A stretch of DNA of 64,000 bases from Eubacterium sp. AB3007 (GTDB lineage: Bacteria; Bacillota; Clostridia; Peptostreptococcales; Anaerovoracaceae), in assembly GCF_000688015.1 (NCBI RefSeq), contig NZ_JIAD01000001.1, positions 1,426,001 through 1,490,000 on the forward strand. Reading direction: 5' to 3'. Positions 52,681-60,406 of this stretch are shown here, piece by piece (the first letter of the stretch is position 1; the number at the start of each line of letters is the position of its first letter). Below the pieces are notes generated by a model that searched no databases, was not told the DNA's origin, and saw nothing but the letters and a program-made list of their open reading frames with translations. The position numbers and the translations under genes are program-made.

Positions 52681-52974
52681 ATGAAAACAACATCAAACGG
52701 AAAGGTGGTAAGGCCTATGTCATTTGGAGAAAAACTGAAGGAACTCCGCCTGCGGGAGGAGCTCTCCCAGGAGCAGTTCGCCGAGCGGCTGGATGTCTCT
52801 CGCAGCGCCGTTGCCAAATGGGAAGCAGGCGCCGGCATTCCGGAGACGGAGAACCTGCTGGTCATCGCCCGGGAATTCTCCGTCAGCCTGGATTGGCTGC
52901 TCTCCGTCAACCAGGAGACCTACAGGCTGAACTCGTCAAAACCAATAATCAGAATCGAGGTGTCGTATGAGTAA
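52681..52974 (+). CDS. XRE-family helix-turn-helix regulator, short
   Basis: 97 residues. A helix-turn-helix domain (about 14-70) is clear: FGEKLKELRLREELSQEQFAERLDVSRSAVAKWEAGAGIPETENLL. Only about 25 further residues follow, with no effector domain. The ATG at 52681 has AAAGGAG upstream; an ATG at 52717 (MSFGEKL), also with a fair site, is an alternative start. It overlaps the lipoprotein start by 8 bases, so the two form a unit. Confidence 0.85.
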   Translation: MKTTSNGKVVRPMSFGEKLKELRLREELSQEQFAERLDVSRSAVAKWEAGAGIPETENLLVIAREFSVSLDWLLSVNQETYRLNSSKPIIRIEVSYE

Positions 52975-53833
52975 GAACAGAAAATGGAAGATCGCGCTAC
53001 TGGCAACACTGGTCGTAGCGCTGGTAACAGCGCTTTGTGCCTGCGGCGGCGGGAGCGGCGGCGGCGAGGACAAAGCCCCGGCGAAAGAATCCAAGGACGG
53101 CTTTGACAAAGCCACCAAACAGGAGGTCACGGTTAACGGAGTGACCTATAGCCTGCCGGATTACTTTGTGTACAGCAAGGACAATTCCACCAATGACAAG
53201 CAGTATTACTATGCGGAAACGGGAGAGGCTCCCGTCGTGTTAATGATCAGTGATGCAGATCTGGATGAGAACACGGATTTCGATAAGGACTACCGGGAAA
53301 GCTTTGTAGCATCGCTGACTAAGGAGGCGACCGATTCTGCCGACAAGGAGACAGATCTTGATATGACGATCAACGGAATGCCCGCGATCAGCGTCTCCTA
53401 CAACGGCAAAGCGGATGAAAAAGAAATGGAAATAAAGTGCTACCTATTCTTCAACGAAGAGCAGCACAAGCTTTCAGGACTCCTGCTCGGACAGTCTGTT
53501 GATTCACAATATGACTACATGAACGACTTCGACAAGATCGCCCAATCCGCCAAGGCCGAAAAGAAGCCTGAGGTATCCAAAGATTTCAAGAAGACCATGG
53601 ATGGATACGAGAAGTTTTTCAACAAGTATGTAAAGTTCATGAAGAAATATCAGGAATCCGGGGACGCGCTTGGAATGCTCAGCGACTATACCGATTACAT
53701 GAACGAATACCAGAAGGTCATGAACGATCTGGAATCCATTGACCAGGACGAACTATCCGAGGCGGACCTTGCCTACTATATCGAGGTGAATGCCCGGATT
53801 CAGAAGAAATTGCTGGAGGTGAGTGGGAACTAG
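52967..53833 (+). CDS. Lipoprotein with DUF6591-like C-terminal helical domain
   Basis: 288 residues. Lipoprotein signal peptide (LVVALVTALCACGGG; lipid-bearing Cys near residue 25) followed by a Gly/Lys-rich linker, a mixed region (about 45-190: TVNGVTYSLPDYFVY, LDMTINGMPAISVSYNG) and a C-terminal helical hairpin rich in Lys/Tyr/Met (KTMDGYEKFFNKYVKFMKKY onward). Such C-terminal domains are common in clostridial surface lipoproteins of unknown role. Coupled to the XRE regulator. Contains four copies of the ACAAAGC word. Confidence 0.85.
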   Translation: MSKNRKWKIALLATLVVALVTALCACGGGSGGGEDKAPAKESKDGFDKATKQEVTVNGVTYSLPDYFVYSKDNSTNDKQYYYAETGEAPVVLMISDADLDENTDFDKDYRESFVASLTKEATDSADKETDLDMTINGMPAISVSYNGKADEKEMEIKCYLFFNEEQHKLSGLLLGQSVDSQYDYMNDFDKIAQSAKAEKKPEVSKDFKKTMDGYEKFFNKYVKFMKKYQESGDALGMLSDYTDYMNEYQKVMNDLESIDQDELSEADLAYYIEVNARIQKKLLEVSGN

Positions 53834-53857
53834 CAAAATGCAGTCTTTTTGAGTGGA

Positions 53858-53910
53858 GGTGGCTGTTGCACAAAGCGTTAAAGGACGCTGAGGGCAGCAG
53901 CCCCTCTTTT
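53858..53910. terminator. Hairpin between lipoprotein and PucR genes
   Basis: GGCTGTTGC near 53866 pairs with GCAGCAGCC near 53895, enclosing a smaller AGCGTT/ACGCT stem; CCTCTTTT follows. Serves convergent genes. Confidence 0.5.
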
Positions 53911-53912
53911 CG

Positions 53913-54713
53913 TTAATTCTGGTACAGATCTTCCATCACCCGCGCAAGCGCCAATGCGAAATACAGCTTTGCCTTGAAAGGCATGCGGGTGAAATCGCTG
54001 CCCAGCAGTTCTTTTGCTTTGTTGAGGCGATAAATTACCGTGTTACGGTGGAGGAAGGTGAGTTCCGCCGCCCTGGCCAGCTGCGAATCCGCATCGATGA
54101 GATAGACCGCCAGGGTGTCCAGCAGGCCATCGCTCGACTTCAGTGGTTCGATCAGAGACTGGTAGGCCTTCAGCGCAGAGGGATCTCGGGAGAGCAACAG
54201 GTCCCGGCACTCTTCCGCAAGCGAGAGCTGCCAGAAATTGAACGTCGTTTCCTGCGGATAGATGCGCTTTGCCAGTGTGACGCTGTCATCTATCTGTTCG
54301 TTCGCCTGCTTGTCCAGCACCACCGCCTCCATCACCTCTGCGATTACGTCACTGTACTTCAGCGCGAGATTGTCCTCCGGGAGCACGATCAGCGGTATGC
54401 CCAGCCGGTTTGCCGTGTCCAGCAGGCGAGAGTCGATCCCTCCCATGACCACATCCGAATAGAAGAGGATCACCGCCACATCTCCGCTAGCTTTGGAGTG
54501 TTCAAGAATGCGGCACTGTTCCTCTACGTCATTCTTCGCCGCATAGAAGGATGTGATGACGATCTCGTCAGGCACAAAGAAGTCATCCTCGTAATCGTCG
54601 AACTCGATGACCGATATCGCTTTCACCACACTGTCCAGACCCTGATAGCCCGCCACCACTCTCGCCGATGCGAGAGAGGGCAGACTGAGACAATCCCGAA
54701 CCGTAATACTCAT
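53913..54713 (-). CDS. PucR-type transcriptional regulator
   Basis: 266 residues from the ATG at 54713; the longer open frame to 54902 is read-through of a repeat. N-terminal PucR domain (ITVRDCLSLPSLASARVVAGYQGLDSVVKAISVIEFDDYEDDFFVPDEIVITSFYA) and a C-terminal helix-turn-helix (LARAAELTFLHRNTVIYRLNKAKELLG). The linker is shorter than in most PucR/CdaR proteins, which have a GGDEF-like part. Targets unknown; ribosome binding site is weak. Confidence 0.88.
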   Translation of the reverse strand: MSITVRDCLSLPSLASARVVAGYQGLDSVVKAISVIEFDDYEDDFFVPDEIVITSFYAAKNDVEEQCRILEHSKASGDVAVILFYSDVVMGGIDSRLLDTANRLGIPLIVLPEDNLALKYSDVIAEVMEAVVLDKQANEQIDDSVTLAKRIYPQETTFNFWQLSLAEECRDLLLSRDPSALKAYQSLIEPLKSSDGLLDTLAVYLIDADSQLARAAELTFLHRNTVIYRLNKAKELLGSDFTRMPFKAKLYFALALARVMEDLYQN

Positions 54714-54723
54714 AGATTCATAT

Positions 54724-54895
54724 CTAGTGGAAAAAACCCTGTTTTGCGGGAATCTGTTCCGCGATTCGGGATTTTTCTTCGATTTGCGGAACAGGACAGA
54801 GGATTTCTTCCGCTCTAGTGGAAAGAATTCTGTTTTGCGGAAATCTGTTCCGCGATATGGTTTTTTTCTTCGCTTTGCGGAACAGGACAGGTTGG
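54724..54895. repeat. Two 91-bp direct repeats with CTGTTCCGC/GCGGAACAG stems
   Basis: Copies begin at 54724 and 54815 (CTAGTGGAAA). Each carries CTGTTCCGC (54754, 54845) and its reverse complement GCGGAACAG (54786, 54877), which form a 9-bp stem over a 23-base loop, plus a TTTTGCGG word. They lie between the PucR start and the Rnf terminator and could be part of PucR control. Confidence 0.8.
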
Positions 54896-54943
54896 GAGTC
54901 ATCCCAGGCAGAACATATTACCGGCTGAATAAGGCATTGGAAA

Positions 54944-55008
54944 TAAGAAAAAAGGGGATGTCCCTTAAACGGTATGATACCGTCTTTTGGGACATCCCCT
55001 TTTATCTT
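54944..55008. terminator. Terminator of the rnf operon
   Basis: AAAAGGGGATGTCCC pairs with GGGACATCCCCTTTT; an inner ACGGTAT/ATACCGT stem sits in the loop. Long, strong, and bidirectional. Confidence 0.88.
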
Positions 55009-55037
55009 ATTCGGTTTATGTGTAGGAAAGTGTTCTA

Positions 55038-56018
55038 CTATTCCGCCTTCTCTTCCTTGGCTTCTGGCTTTGTATCCGCCTCAGCCGGCTTCTCAGCCTT
55101 TTCGGCGTCCTTTGCCTCAGCAGCTTCGGCTTCCTTCTTGGCAGCCTCGGCCTTGGCTTTCTTCTCGGCAGCCGCCTTCTTGGCAGCCGCTACCTTGGCA
55201 GCATCCACCGGCTTTTTCTTCTTCGGTCTCTCGTTGTGGATCGCACCTGTCGGGCATTCCTTGGCGCAGAGGCCGCAGTTCTTGCACTTGTCCGGATCGA
55301 TGTAGGCCAGGTTGTTCTCCACCTTGATGGCATCGAACTTACATACCTTGACGCACTTCATGCAGCCGATGCAGGCGTTGTCGCACTCTTTCCGTGCCTG
55401 GGCGCCCTTCTCGGTGTTGTGGCAGCGAACGATGACCACGTTCTTTGCCGGGGAGATGCGGATCAGGCTGTTGGGGCATGCAGTAGCACAAGCACCGCAG
55501 GCCACGCACTTGTCTTTGTTGACGGTAGCTACACCGTCCTTCACCTCGATAGCATCGAAGTCACATGCCGCCACGCAGTCCCCCAGGCCCATGCAGCCGA
55601 AGGGGCAGGCATTCATGCCGCCGAACAGGGATTTGGCCGCCTTACAGGTGGGGATGTCCTTGTAGGTCAGCAACGCCTTCACTGCGTCCTTGGTGCCGTT
55701 GCACTGGACCACTGCGATCTGCTTCTCGCCCGCATCAGCGGACTTGCCCATGATCTCTGCCAGCTTCTCTGCCAGATCGGCTCCGCCCACCGGGCACTTG
55801 CTGCAGGACAGATCCTCGTCCGCTACCAGCGCATTGGCATAGTCGTCACATCCGGCGAATCCGCAGCCGCCGCAGTTGGCGCCCGGCATTTCCGCACGGA
55901 GTTTCACAAATTTCTCATCCACGGGGACAAAGAACAGTTTGGAAGCGTAGCTCAGGATGCAGGCTGCGATCAGTCCTACCGCTCCTACCACCGCGATGGC
56001 AATAACAATCAGATTCAT
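55038..56018 (-). CDS. rnfB: Rnf complex subunit B
   Basis: 326 residues. It accepts electrons from reduced ferredoxin. An N-terminal membrane helix (about 5-25), the Fe-S domain with CGGCGFAGCDDYA and downstream cysteines, and then ferredoxin-type 4Fe-4S motifs (CPFGCMGLGDCVAACDFD, CVACGACATACP, CIGCMKCVKVCK, CKNCGLCAKECP). The last 60 residues are a Lys/Ala/Glu-rich low-complexity helix not needed for the fold. Last gene of rnfCDGEAB. Confidence 0.96.
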   Translation of the reverse strand: MNLIVIAIAVVGAVGLIAACILSYASKLFFVPVDEKFVKLRAEMPGANCGGCGFAGCDDYANALVADEDLSCSKCPVGGADLAEKLAEIMGKSADAGEKQIAVVQCNGTKDAVKALLTYKDIPTCKAAKSLFGGMNACPFGCMGLGDCVAACDFDAIEVKDGVATVNKDKCVACGACATACPNSLIRISPAKNVVIVRCHNTEKGAQARKECDNACIGCMKCVKVCKFDAIKVENNLAYIDPDKCKNCGLCAKECPTGAIHNERPKKKKPVDAAKVAAAKKAAAEKKAKAEAAKKEAEAAEAKDAEKAEKPAEADTKPEAKEEKAE

Positions 56019-56035
56019 TCAGCGTCCCTCCAATC

Positions 56036-56617
56036 TTATACCATGCCCTGGAAGCCCATGAAGCTCAGGGACAGAATAGCAGCAGTAATTAATGTGATCG
56101 GAGCGCCTCTGAAGGACAGCGGCATTCTGCTCTCGTCCACCAGCTTGCTTCTGACGCCTGCGAACAGGACCATAGCAACCAGGAAACCGATTCCAGCTGC
56201 GAAGGCGCAAACCAGTGCCTCAATGTAGTTGTAGCCGTTCTGGATGTTGGAGATACAAACGCCCAGTACCGCGCAGTTGGTGGTGATCAGAGGAAGGAAC
56301 ACACCCAGGGACTTATACAGAGCGGGCATGCTTTTCTTCATGAACATCTCGACCAGCTGTACCAGCGCGGCGATGACCAGGATGAATACCACGGTCTGCA
56401 GATATCCGATCTCAAACTTGTCCAGAACCTGCATGATGGGCCATGTGGCCGCGGTCGCCAGTACCATGACGAAGGTAACGGCGATGCCCATACCCTTTGC
56501 GGAATCTAACTCTTTGGATACTCCCAGGAACGGGCAGATTCCGAGGAACTGAGCCAGCGGGTAGTTGCTAACCAGCACCATGCTGATGATGATCACGATC
56601 ATGTTACTTAACATCAT
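56036..56617 (-). CDS. rnfA: Rnf complex subunit A
   Basis: 193 residues, six transmembrane helices. LGICPFLGVSKE near residue 25 and LITTNCAVLGVCI near residue 110 supply the paired cysteines that hold the intramembrane 2Fe-2S cluster shared with RnfE. Its start lies in the rnfE stop (ATGA). Confidence 0.96.
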   Translation of the reverse strand: MMLSNMIVIIISMVLVSNYPLAQFLGICPFLGVSKELDSAKGMGIAVTFVMVLATAATWPIMQVLDKFEIGYLQTVVFILVIAALVQLVEMFMKKSMPALYKSLGVFLPLITTNCAVLGVCISNIQNGYNYIEALVCAFAAGIGFLVAMVLFAGVRSKLVDESRMPLSFRGAPITLITAAILSLSFMGFQGMV

Positions 56618-57273
56618 GCCACCTCCTCTTTCGCTTCTTCATCGGTGGGGATCCCTGCGGGGACTTCTTTCTTCGGCCTTGCGGTAGTGAAGTATGCCAC
56701 GGCTGCGATGCAGATCGCATAGGAGAAGAATCCGCCCGGAGCCAGGTTGAAGATGCCCATACCCGGAATGAAGTTGTCCAGGATGTGGATACCCAGCCAG
56801 GTGCCGTTGCCCAGCAGCTCTCTGATGGAACCCATGCAGAACAGCGCGAAGGTGAATCCGATGCCCATGCCGATTCCGTCCAGAGCAGAGTCAAATACGT
56901 TGTTCTTGCTTGCGAACATCTCGGCACGGCCGAGGATGATGCAGTTTACTACGATCAGTGGGATGAAGAGTCCCAGAGACGCATAGAGGGACGGCACATA
57001 GGCCTGCAGCACCAGCTGTACCACCGTTACGAATCCGGCGATGACAACGATGAAGCACGGGATACGTACCTTGTCCGGAATGATGTTTCTCAGAAGTGAG
57101 ATAACGATGTTGGAGCAAACCAGTACGGCGGTGGCGGAAACACCCATGCCCAGGCCGTTGACCACAGAGGTGGTAACTGCCAGTGTCGGGCAGGTTCCCA
57201 GCAACAGCACCAGTGCCGGGTTCTCCTTGATGAATCCGTTGGTCAGGATGCTCAGTCTGCTTTTCTTGTTCAT
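56614..57273 (-). CDS. rnfE: Rnf complex subunit E
   Basis: 219 residues, six helices. Paralogue of RnfA: LLGTCPTLAVTTSV (about 24) and IVVNCIILGRAEMF (about 107) carry the cluster cysteines. A slightly longer C-terminal tail, PKKEVPAGIPTDEEAKEE, extends into the cytoplasm. Start overlaps the rnfG stop (TAATG). Confidence 0.96.
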   Translation of the reverse strand: MNKKSRLSILTNGFIKENPALVLLLGTCPTLAVTTSVVNGLGMGVSATAVLVCSNIVISLLRNIIPDKVRIPCFIVVIAGFVTVVQLVLQAYVPSLYASLGLFIPLIVVNCIILGRAEMFASKNNVFDSALDGIGMGIGFTFALFCMGSIRELLGNGTWLGIHILDNFIPGMGIFNLAPGGFFSYAICIAAVAYFTTARPKKEVPAGIPTDEEAKEEVA

Positions 57274-57848
57274 TACTGTACACCTCCCATTGCCTTATAC
57301 TGTGCTAATGCGGCATACACACCGTAGTGGACGGCACTTCCGGAAACGGAAGCTCCACTGATGAACTTGATCTGTCCGTCGTCCTTGACGCTGGTGGCAT
57401 TCAGTTCCTCAAGGCCCTTGTACTGCTTCAGATAGCTGTCCTCAAAGTCCTTGGTACCCAGTCCCGGTGTATCGGAGTGGGCGGTGACCTTCACGCCTGT
57501 GACCTTGCCCTGATTGTCGATACCCACCATCATGGTCAATTCACCGCCGAAGGACTTGGATGCGCAGGTGCACACCATGCCGCTCTTGTTTTCTGCCACA
57601 AAGACCTCGTCCACGCGGACGCCGTCTTTCTCAAAATCCTTGATGATGTCGCCGTCAAACGCAACGAACTTGGCTTCAGCTGTTGGCAGCAGTTCTCCTC
57701 TGGTGGCATCGGCAGCCGCCTTGGAGTTGGTGTCGATGACGGGCTTTGTCATCCCGTAGACAATGGCCAACGCCGCGGTGACGCATACGCAGATGCAGAC
57801 CAGAACGACGACAGGTGCAATATACTCCTTATATGTATTACTTTTCAT
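57273..57848 (-). CDS. rnfG: Rnf complex subunit G
   Basis: 191 residues from the ATG at 57848, with GGAGG upstream inside the rnfD end. One N-terminal helix (PVVVLVCICVCVTAALAIVYG) and an extracytoplasmic FMN-binding domain; the ApbE target motif ISGASVSGSAV carries covalently bound FMN. VTAHSDTPGLGTK is family-typical. Confidence 0.95.
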   Translation of the reverse strand: MKSNTYKEYIAPVVVLVCICVCVTAALAIVYGMTKPVIDTNSKAAADATRGELLPTAEAKFVAFDGDIIKDFEKDGVRVDEVFVAENKSGMVCTCASKSFGGELTMMVGIDNQGKVTGVKVTAHSDTPGLGTKDFEDSYLKQYKGLEELNATSVKDDGQIKFISGASVSGSAVHYGVYAALAQYKAMGGVQ

Positions 57849-58839
57849 TTTTCTTTGCACCTCCATAGGTTCTCTTGATCACAAAGTCATCCAGAAGCGG
57901 TGTGCACATGTTCATGAACAGGATGGCGAAGGAAACGCCTTCCGGATAGCTGGCGAACAGCCGGATGATCATGGTGATCACGCCGCACAGGATGCCGTAG
58001 ATGATTCTCGACTTGGTCATGATCGGAGAGGTGACATAGTCGGTGGCACAGAAGAAGGCACCGAACATCACGCCGCCTGCGCAGACATGGAAGATGGCCA
58101 TGTGCAGAGCGCTGGCGTCGCCGCCCTTGACTCCGTAGTAGATCAACGAGAACACGAATACGGCTGCGATGAAGGATACCGGAATAGCCGGGCTGATGAT
58201 CTTCTTCCAGATCAGGAAGCAACCACCGATGAGAATGGCCAGCGCACTGACCTCACCCATGGATCCGCCGACGAAGCCCAGGAACAGGTCCGCGTTGGAC
58301 GGAAGATCAGAAACATTGGCCTTCCCCTTGACGACCTCGGCCAGCACACCCAGCGCGGTGGCACCGGTGGTGGCATCGGTCTGCGCCTGTCTCGGCACGG
58401 GCCAAGTGGTCATCTGTGTGGTGAAGGAGAGCAGCAGCACGATACGGCCGACGATGGCCGGATTGGCGATGTTTCTGCCCAGTCCTCCGAACAGGCACTT
58501 CACGATGACGATAGCCACAAAGCATCCGATGATGGCCATCCAGTAAGGGAAGTTGGATGGCAGGTTCATAGCCAGGATCACACCGGTGACACAGGCACTC
58601 AGGTCACCGACTGTATTCGGCTTTTTCATCAGCTTGTTGTACGCCCACTCGAAGAAGGCGCATGCGACCACACATACGGCAGTCAGGATGATTGCTCTGA
58701 TGCCGAACACTACGACACTCATGATGAATGCCGGTGCCAGCGCGATCAGGACCATCAACATGGTCTTACTTGTATCCAGGCTTGTGACCAGATGCGGTGA
58801 CGAGGATACAGTCAGGTTGTTGTAGAACTTATTATCCAT
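57838..58839 (-). CDS. rnfD: Rnf complex subunit D
   Basis: 333 residues, nine or ten helices. The covalent FMN site TDATTGATALG near residue 160 is an ApbE target. NLPSNFPYWMAIIGCFVAIVIVKCLFGGLGRNIANPAIVGR and DYVTSPIMTKSRIIYGILCG are conserved. Core of the Na+ (or H+) pathway with A and E. Confidence 0.96.
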   Translation of the reverse strand: MDNKFYNNLTVSSSPHLVTSLDTSKTMLMVLIALAPAFIMSVVVFGIRAIILTAVCVVACAFFEWAYNKLMKKPNTVGDLSACVTGVILAMNLPSNFPYWMAIIGCFVAIVIVKCLFGGLGRNIANPAIVGRIVLLLSFTTQMTTWPVPRQAQTDATTGATALGVLAEVVKGKANVSDLPSNADLFLGFVGGSMGEVSALAILIGGCFLIWKKIISPAIPVSFIAAVFVFSLIYYGVKGGDASALHMAIFHVCAGGVMFGAFFCATDYVTSPIMTKSRIIYGILCGVITMIIRLFASYPEGVSFAILFMNMCTPLLDDFVIKRTYGGAKKNEK

Positions 58840-60155
58840 TATTTGATCCCAGCCTCCTTTACTAATCCTTTACCCAGCTTGTTGATGAAGGCCAGCGGCC
58901 GTCTTGCCGGACATACGAAGGAACAGCTTCCGCACTCCATGCACTGCATGACCTGCAGGTCAGACAGCCTCTGCGCATCGCCGCGCTCATAAGCTTCTGC
59001 CAATCCTGTCGGCAACAGGTTGAACGGGCATGCCTGGTGGCATCTGCCGCAGTTGATGCACGCGGTCTCTTCCGGAATGTGAGCCTGCTTCTTACTGAAT
59101 GCCAGGATCGCGTTGTTGTTCTTTACGATCGGCATAGCATCGGAGAAGATCGCTCTTCCCATCATCGGTCCACCCATCAGGATCTTGGTGGGCTCTTCCT
59201 TGTAGCCACCACAGAACTCCATGATATCGTGAATCTGTGTTCCGATGGGAGCGATGATGTTCTTCGGCTCTTTCACAGCATCTCCGTCTATGGTCATTCT
59301 CTTCTTGATGAGTGGAATGCCATCCTTCAGGTACTGCCCGAAGAAAGCGACGGAGGTAACGTTGGAGACGATGACTCCCAGGTCTGCCGGCAGTACGCCT
59401 GCGGGACAGTGCTGTCCTGTGATCTCATAGATCAGCACACGCTCGGCGCCCTTCGGGTACTTGTCCAGGAGCTTGAATGTCTTCAGATTGGTGATTCCCT
59501 GCTCTGCGATCATTCTGTCGAACTGAGCGATAGCATCTGGCTTGTTCTGCTCGATGCCGATGTAGCCCATGTCCGTCTCCAGCCACTTCATGATCTCCAG
59601 CGCTCCATCGATCACGTTCTGCGCATCCTCCAACATGGTCCTGTGGTCAGATGTGATGAACGGCTCGCACTCTGCGCCGTTGACGATGAAGGTTTTGACT
59701 TCGTCCTTGTTCTTAGGATTGAACTTGATGTGTGTCGGGAAGGATGCGCCTCCCAGACCTACCAGTCCGCTGGCTCTGGTGGCTGCCACAAAGCTCTCCA
59801 TATCGGTGATCTCCGGTGCCTTGATCCCCTCTGCCAGTTCCTGCTTCTTGTCGGCCTCGATGACCACCAGTGTGTCACTTCCGCCCATTGCGTTACGCTG
59901 TGTCTCGATTCCCTTGACGGTTCCGGATACACTCGCGTGGATCGGTGCACTCACGAAAGCATCGGTGTCGCCAATGACCTGACCTACCTTCACCTCGTCG
60001 CCCTTCTTCACCTGCGGCTTACAGGGGGCGCCGATGTGCTGCGACATTGAAATCTTGACAATGTCTGGGATCGGCATGATCTCGGTTTCACAGCTGGCCG
60101 TGTTCTTGTAATGGCCGGCATCGATGCTATGCAAATGCTTTGCATTAGAACTCAT
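58839..60155 (-). CDS. rnfC: Rnf complex subunit C
   Basis: 438 residues. Cytoplasmic NADH-oxidoreductase subunit: FMN/NADH-binding GLVGLGGASFPTHIKF and INGAECEPFITSDHR (here VNGAECEPF) segments, SLBB domain, and two 4Fe-4S motifs (CINCGRCHQACPFNLLP and CMECGSCSFVCP). It lacks the long C-terminal extension of proteobacterial RnfC. AAAGGAAGG precedes the ATG. First gene of the six-gene operon. Confidence 0.96.
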   Translation of the reverse strand: MSSNAKHLHSIDAGHYKNTASCETEIMPIPDIVKISMSQHIGAPCKPQVKKGDEVKVGQVIGDTDAFVSAPIHASVSGTVKGIETQRNAMGGSDTLVVIEADKKQELAEGIKAPEITDMESFVAATRASGLVGLGGASFPTHIKFNPKNKDEVKTFIVNGAECEPFITSDHRTMLEDAQNVIDGALEIMKWLETDMGYIGIEQNKPDAIAQFDRMIAEQGITNLKTFKLLDKYPKGAERVLIYEITGQHCPAGVLPADLGVIVSNVTSVAFFGQYLKDGIPLIKKRMTIDGDAVKEPKNIIAPIGTQIHDIMEFCGGYKEEPTKILMGGPMMGRAIFSDAMPIVKNNNAILAFSKKQAHIPEETACINCGRCHQACPFNLLPTGLAEAYERGDAQRLSDLQVMQCMECGSCSFVCPARRPLAFINKLGKGLVKEAGIK

Positions 60156-60319
60156 ATAGAAACCTTCCTTTCTAAAAAATTATCGTTAGCATAATTCCGC
60201 ATAATCGGTGAGGTCCTCCCGAACCGTCAGATCACTGCGCCTGCACCAGGCTGGCGGATCTCCGGCTCCCGTCTCCGGGCAGATTCTACCCCACCATAAA
60301 ACCATACGCAGTCATTATA
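60156..60319 (-). promoter_or_regulatory. rnf promoter -10 and structured 5' leader
   Basis: On the minus strand TATAAT lies at 60319-60314 with no clear -35. The roughly 150-base leader that follows has three tight perfect hairpins in series: CCCG-GAGA-CGGG (60279-60268), CGGA-GA-TCCG (60264-60255) and GCCTG-GTG-CAGGC (about 60251-60239). No known riboswitch class could be matched; a B12-box-like stretch near 60250-60265 has too many mismatches. Confidence 0.4.
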
Positions 60320-60406
60320 CACCTAACCATATCAAAAAGCACTATTAATTTACACACAAAAAAATACAGAATACATAAAAGAACATAGTGATGCGATGGC
60401 GGTTCA

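Noticed and set aside
54714..54902. 63-residue N-terminal extension of the PucR regulator
   Set aside because: It is read-through of the 91-bp direct repeats; the PucR domain begins at the ATG at 54713.
60239..60265. Cobalamin riboswitch before rnfC
   Set aside because: The AGCCGGAGATCCGCC stretch resembles a B12 box only with a missing base and mismatches, and no matching core could be found.
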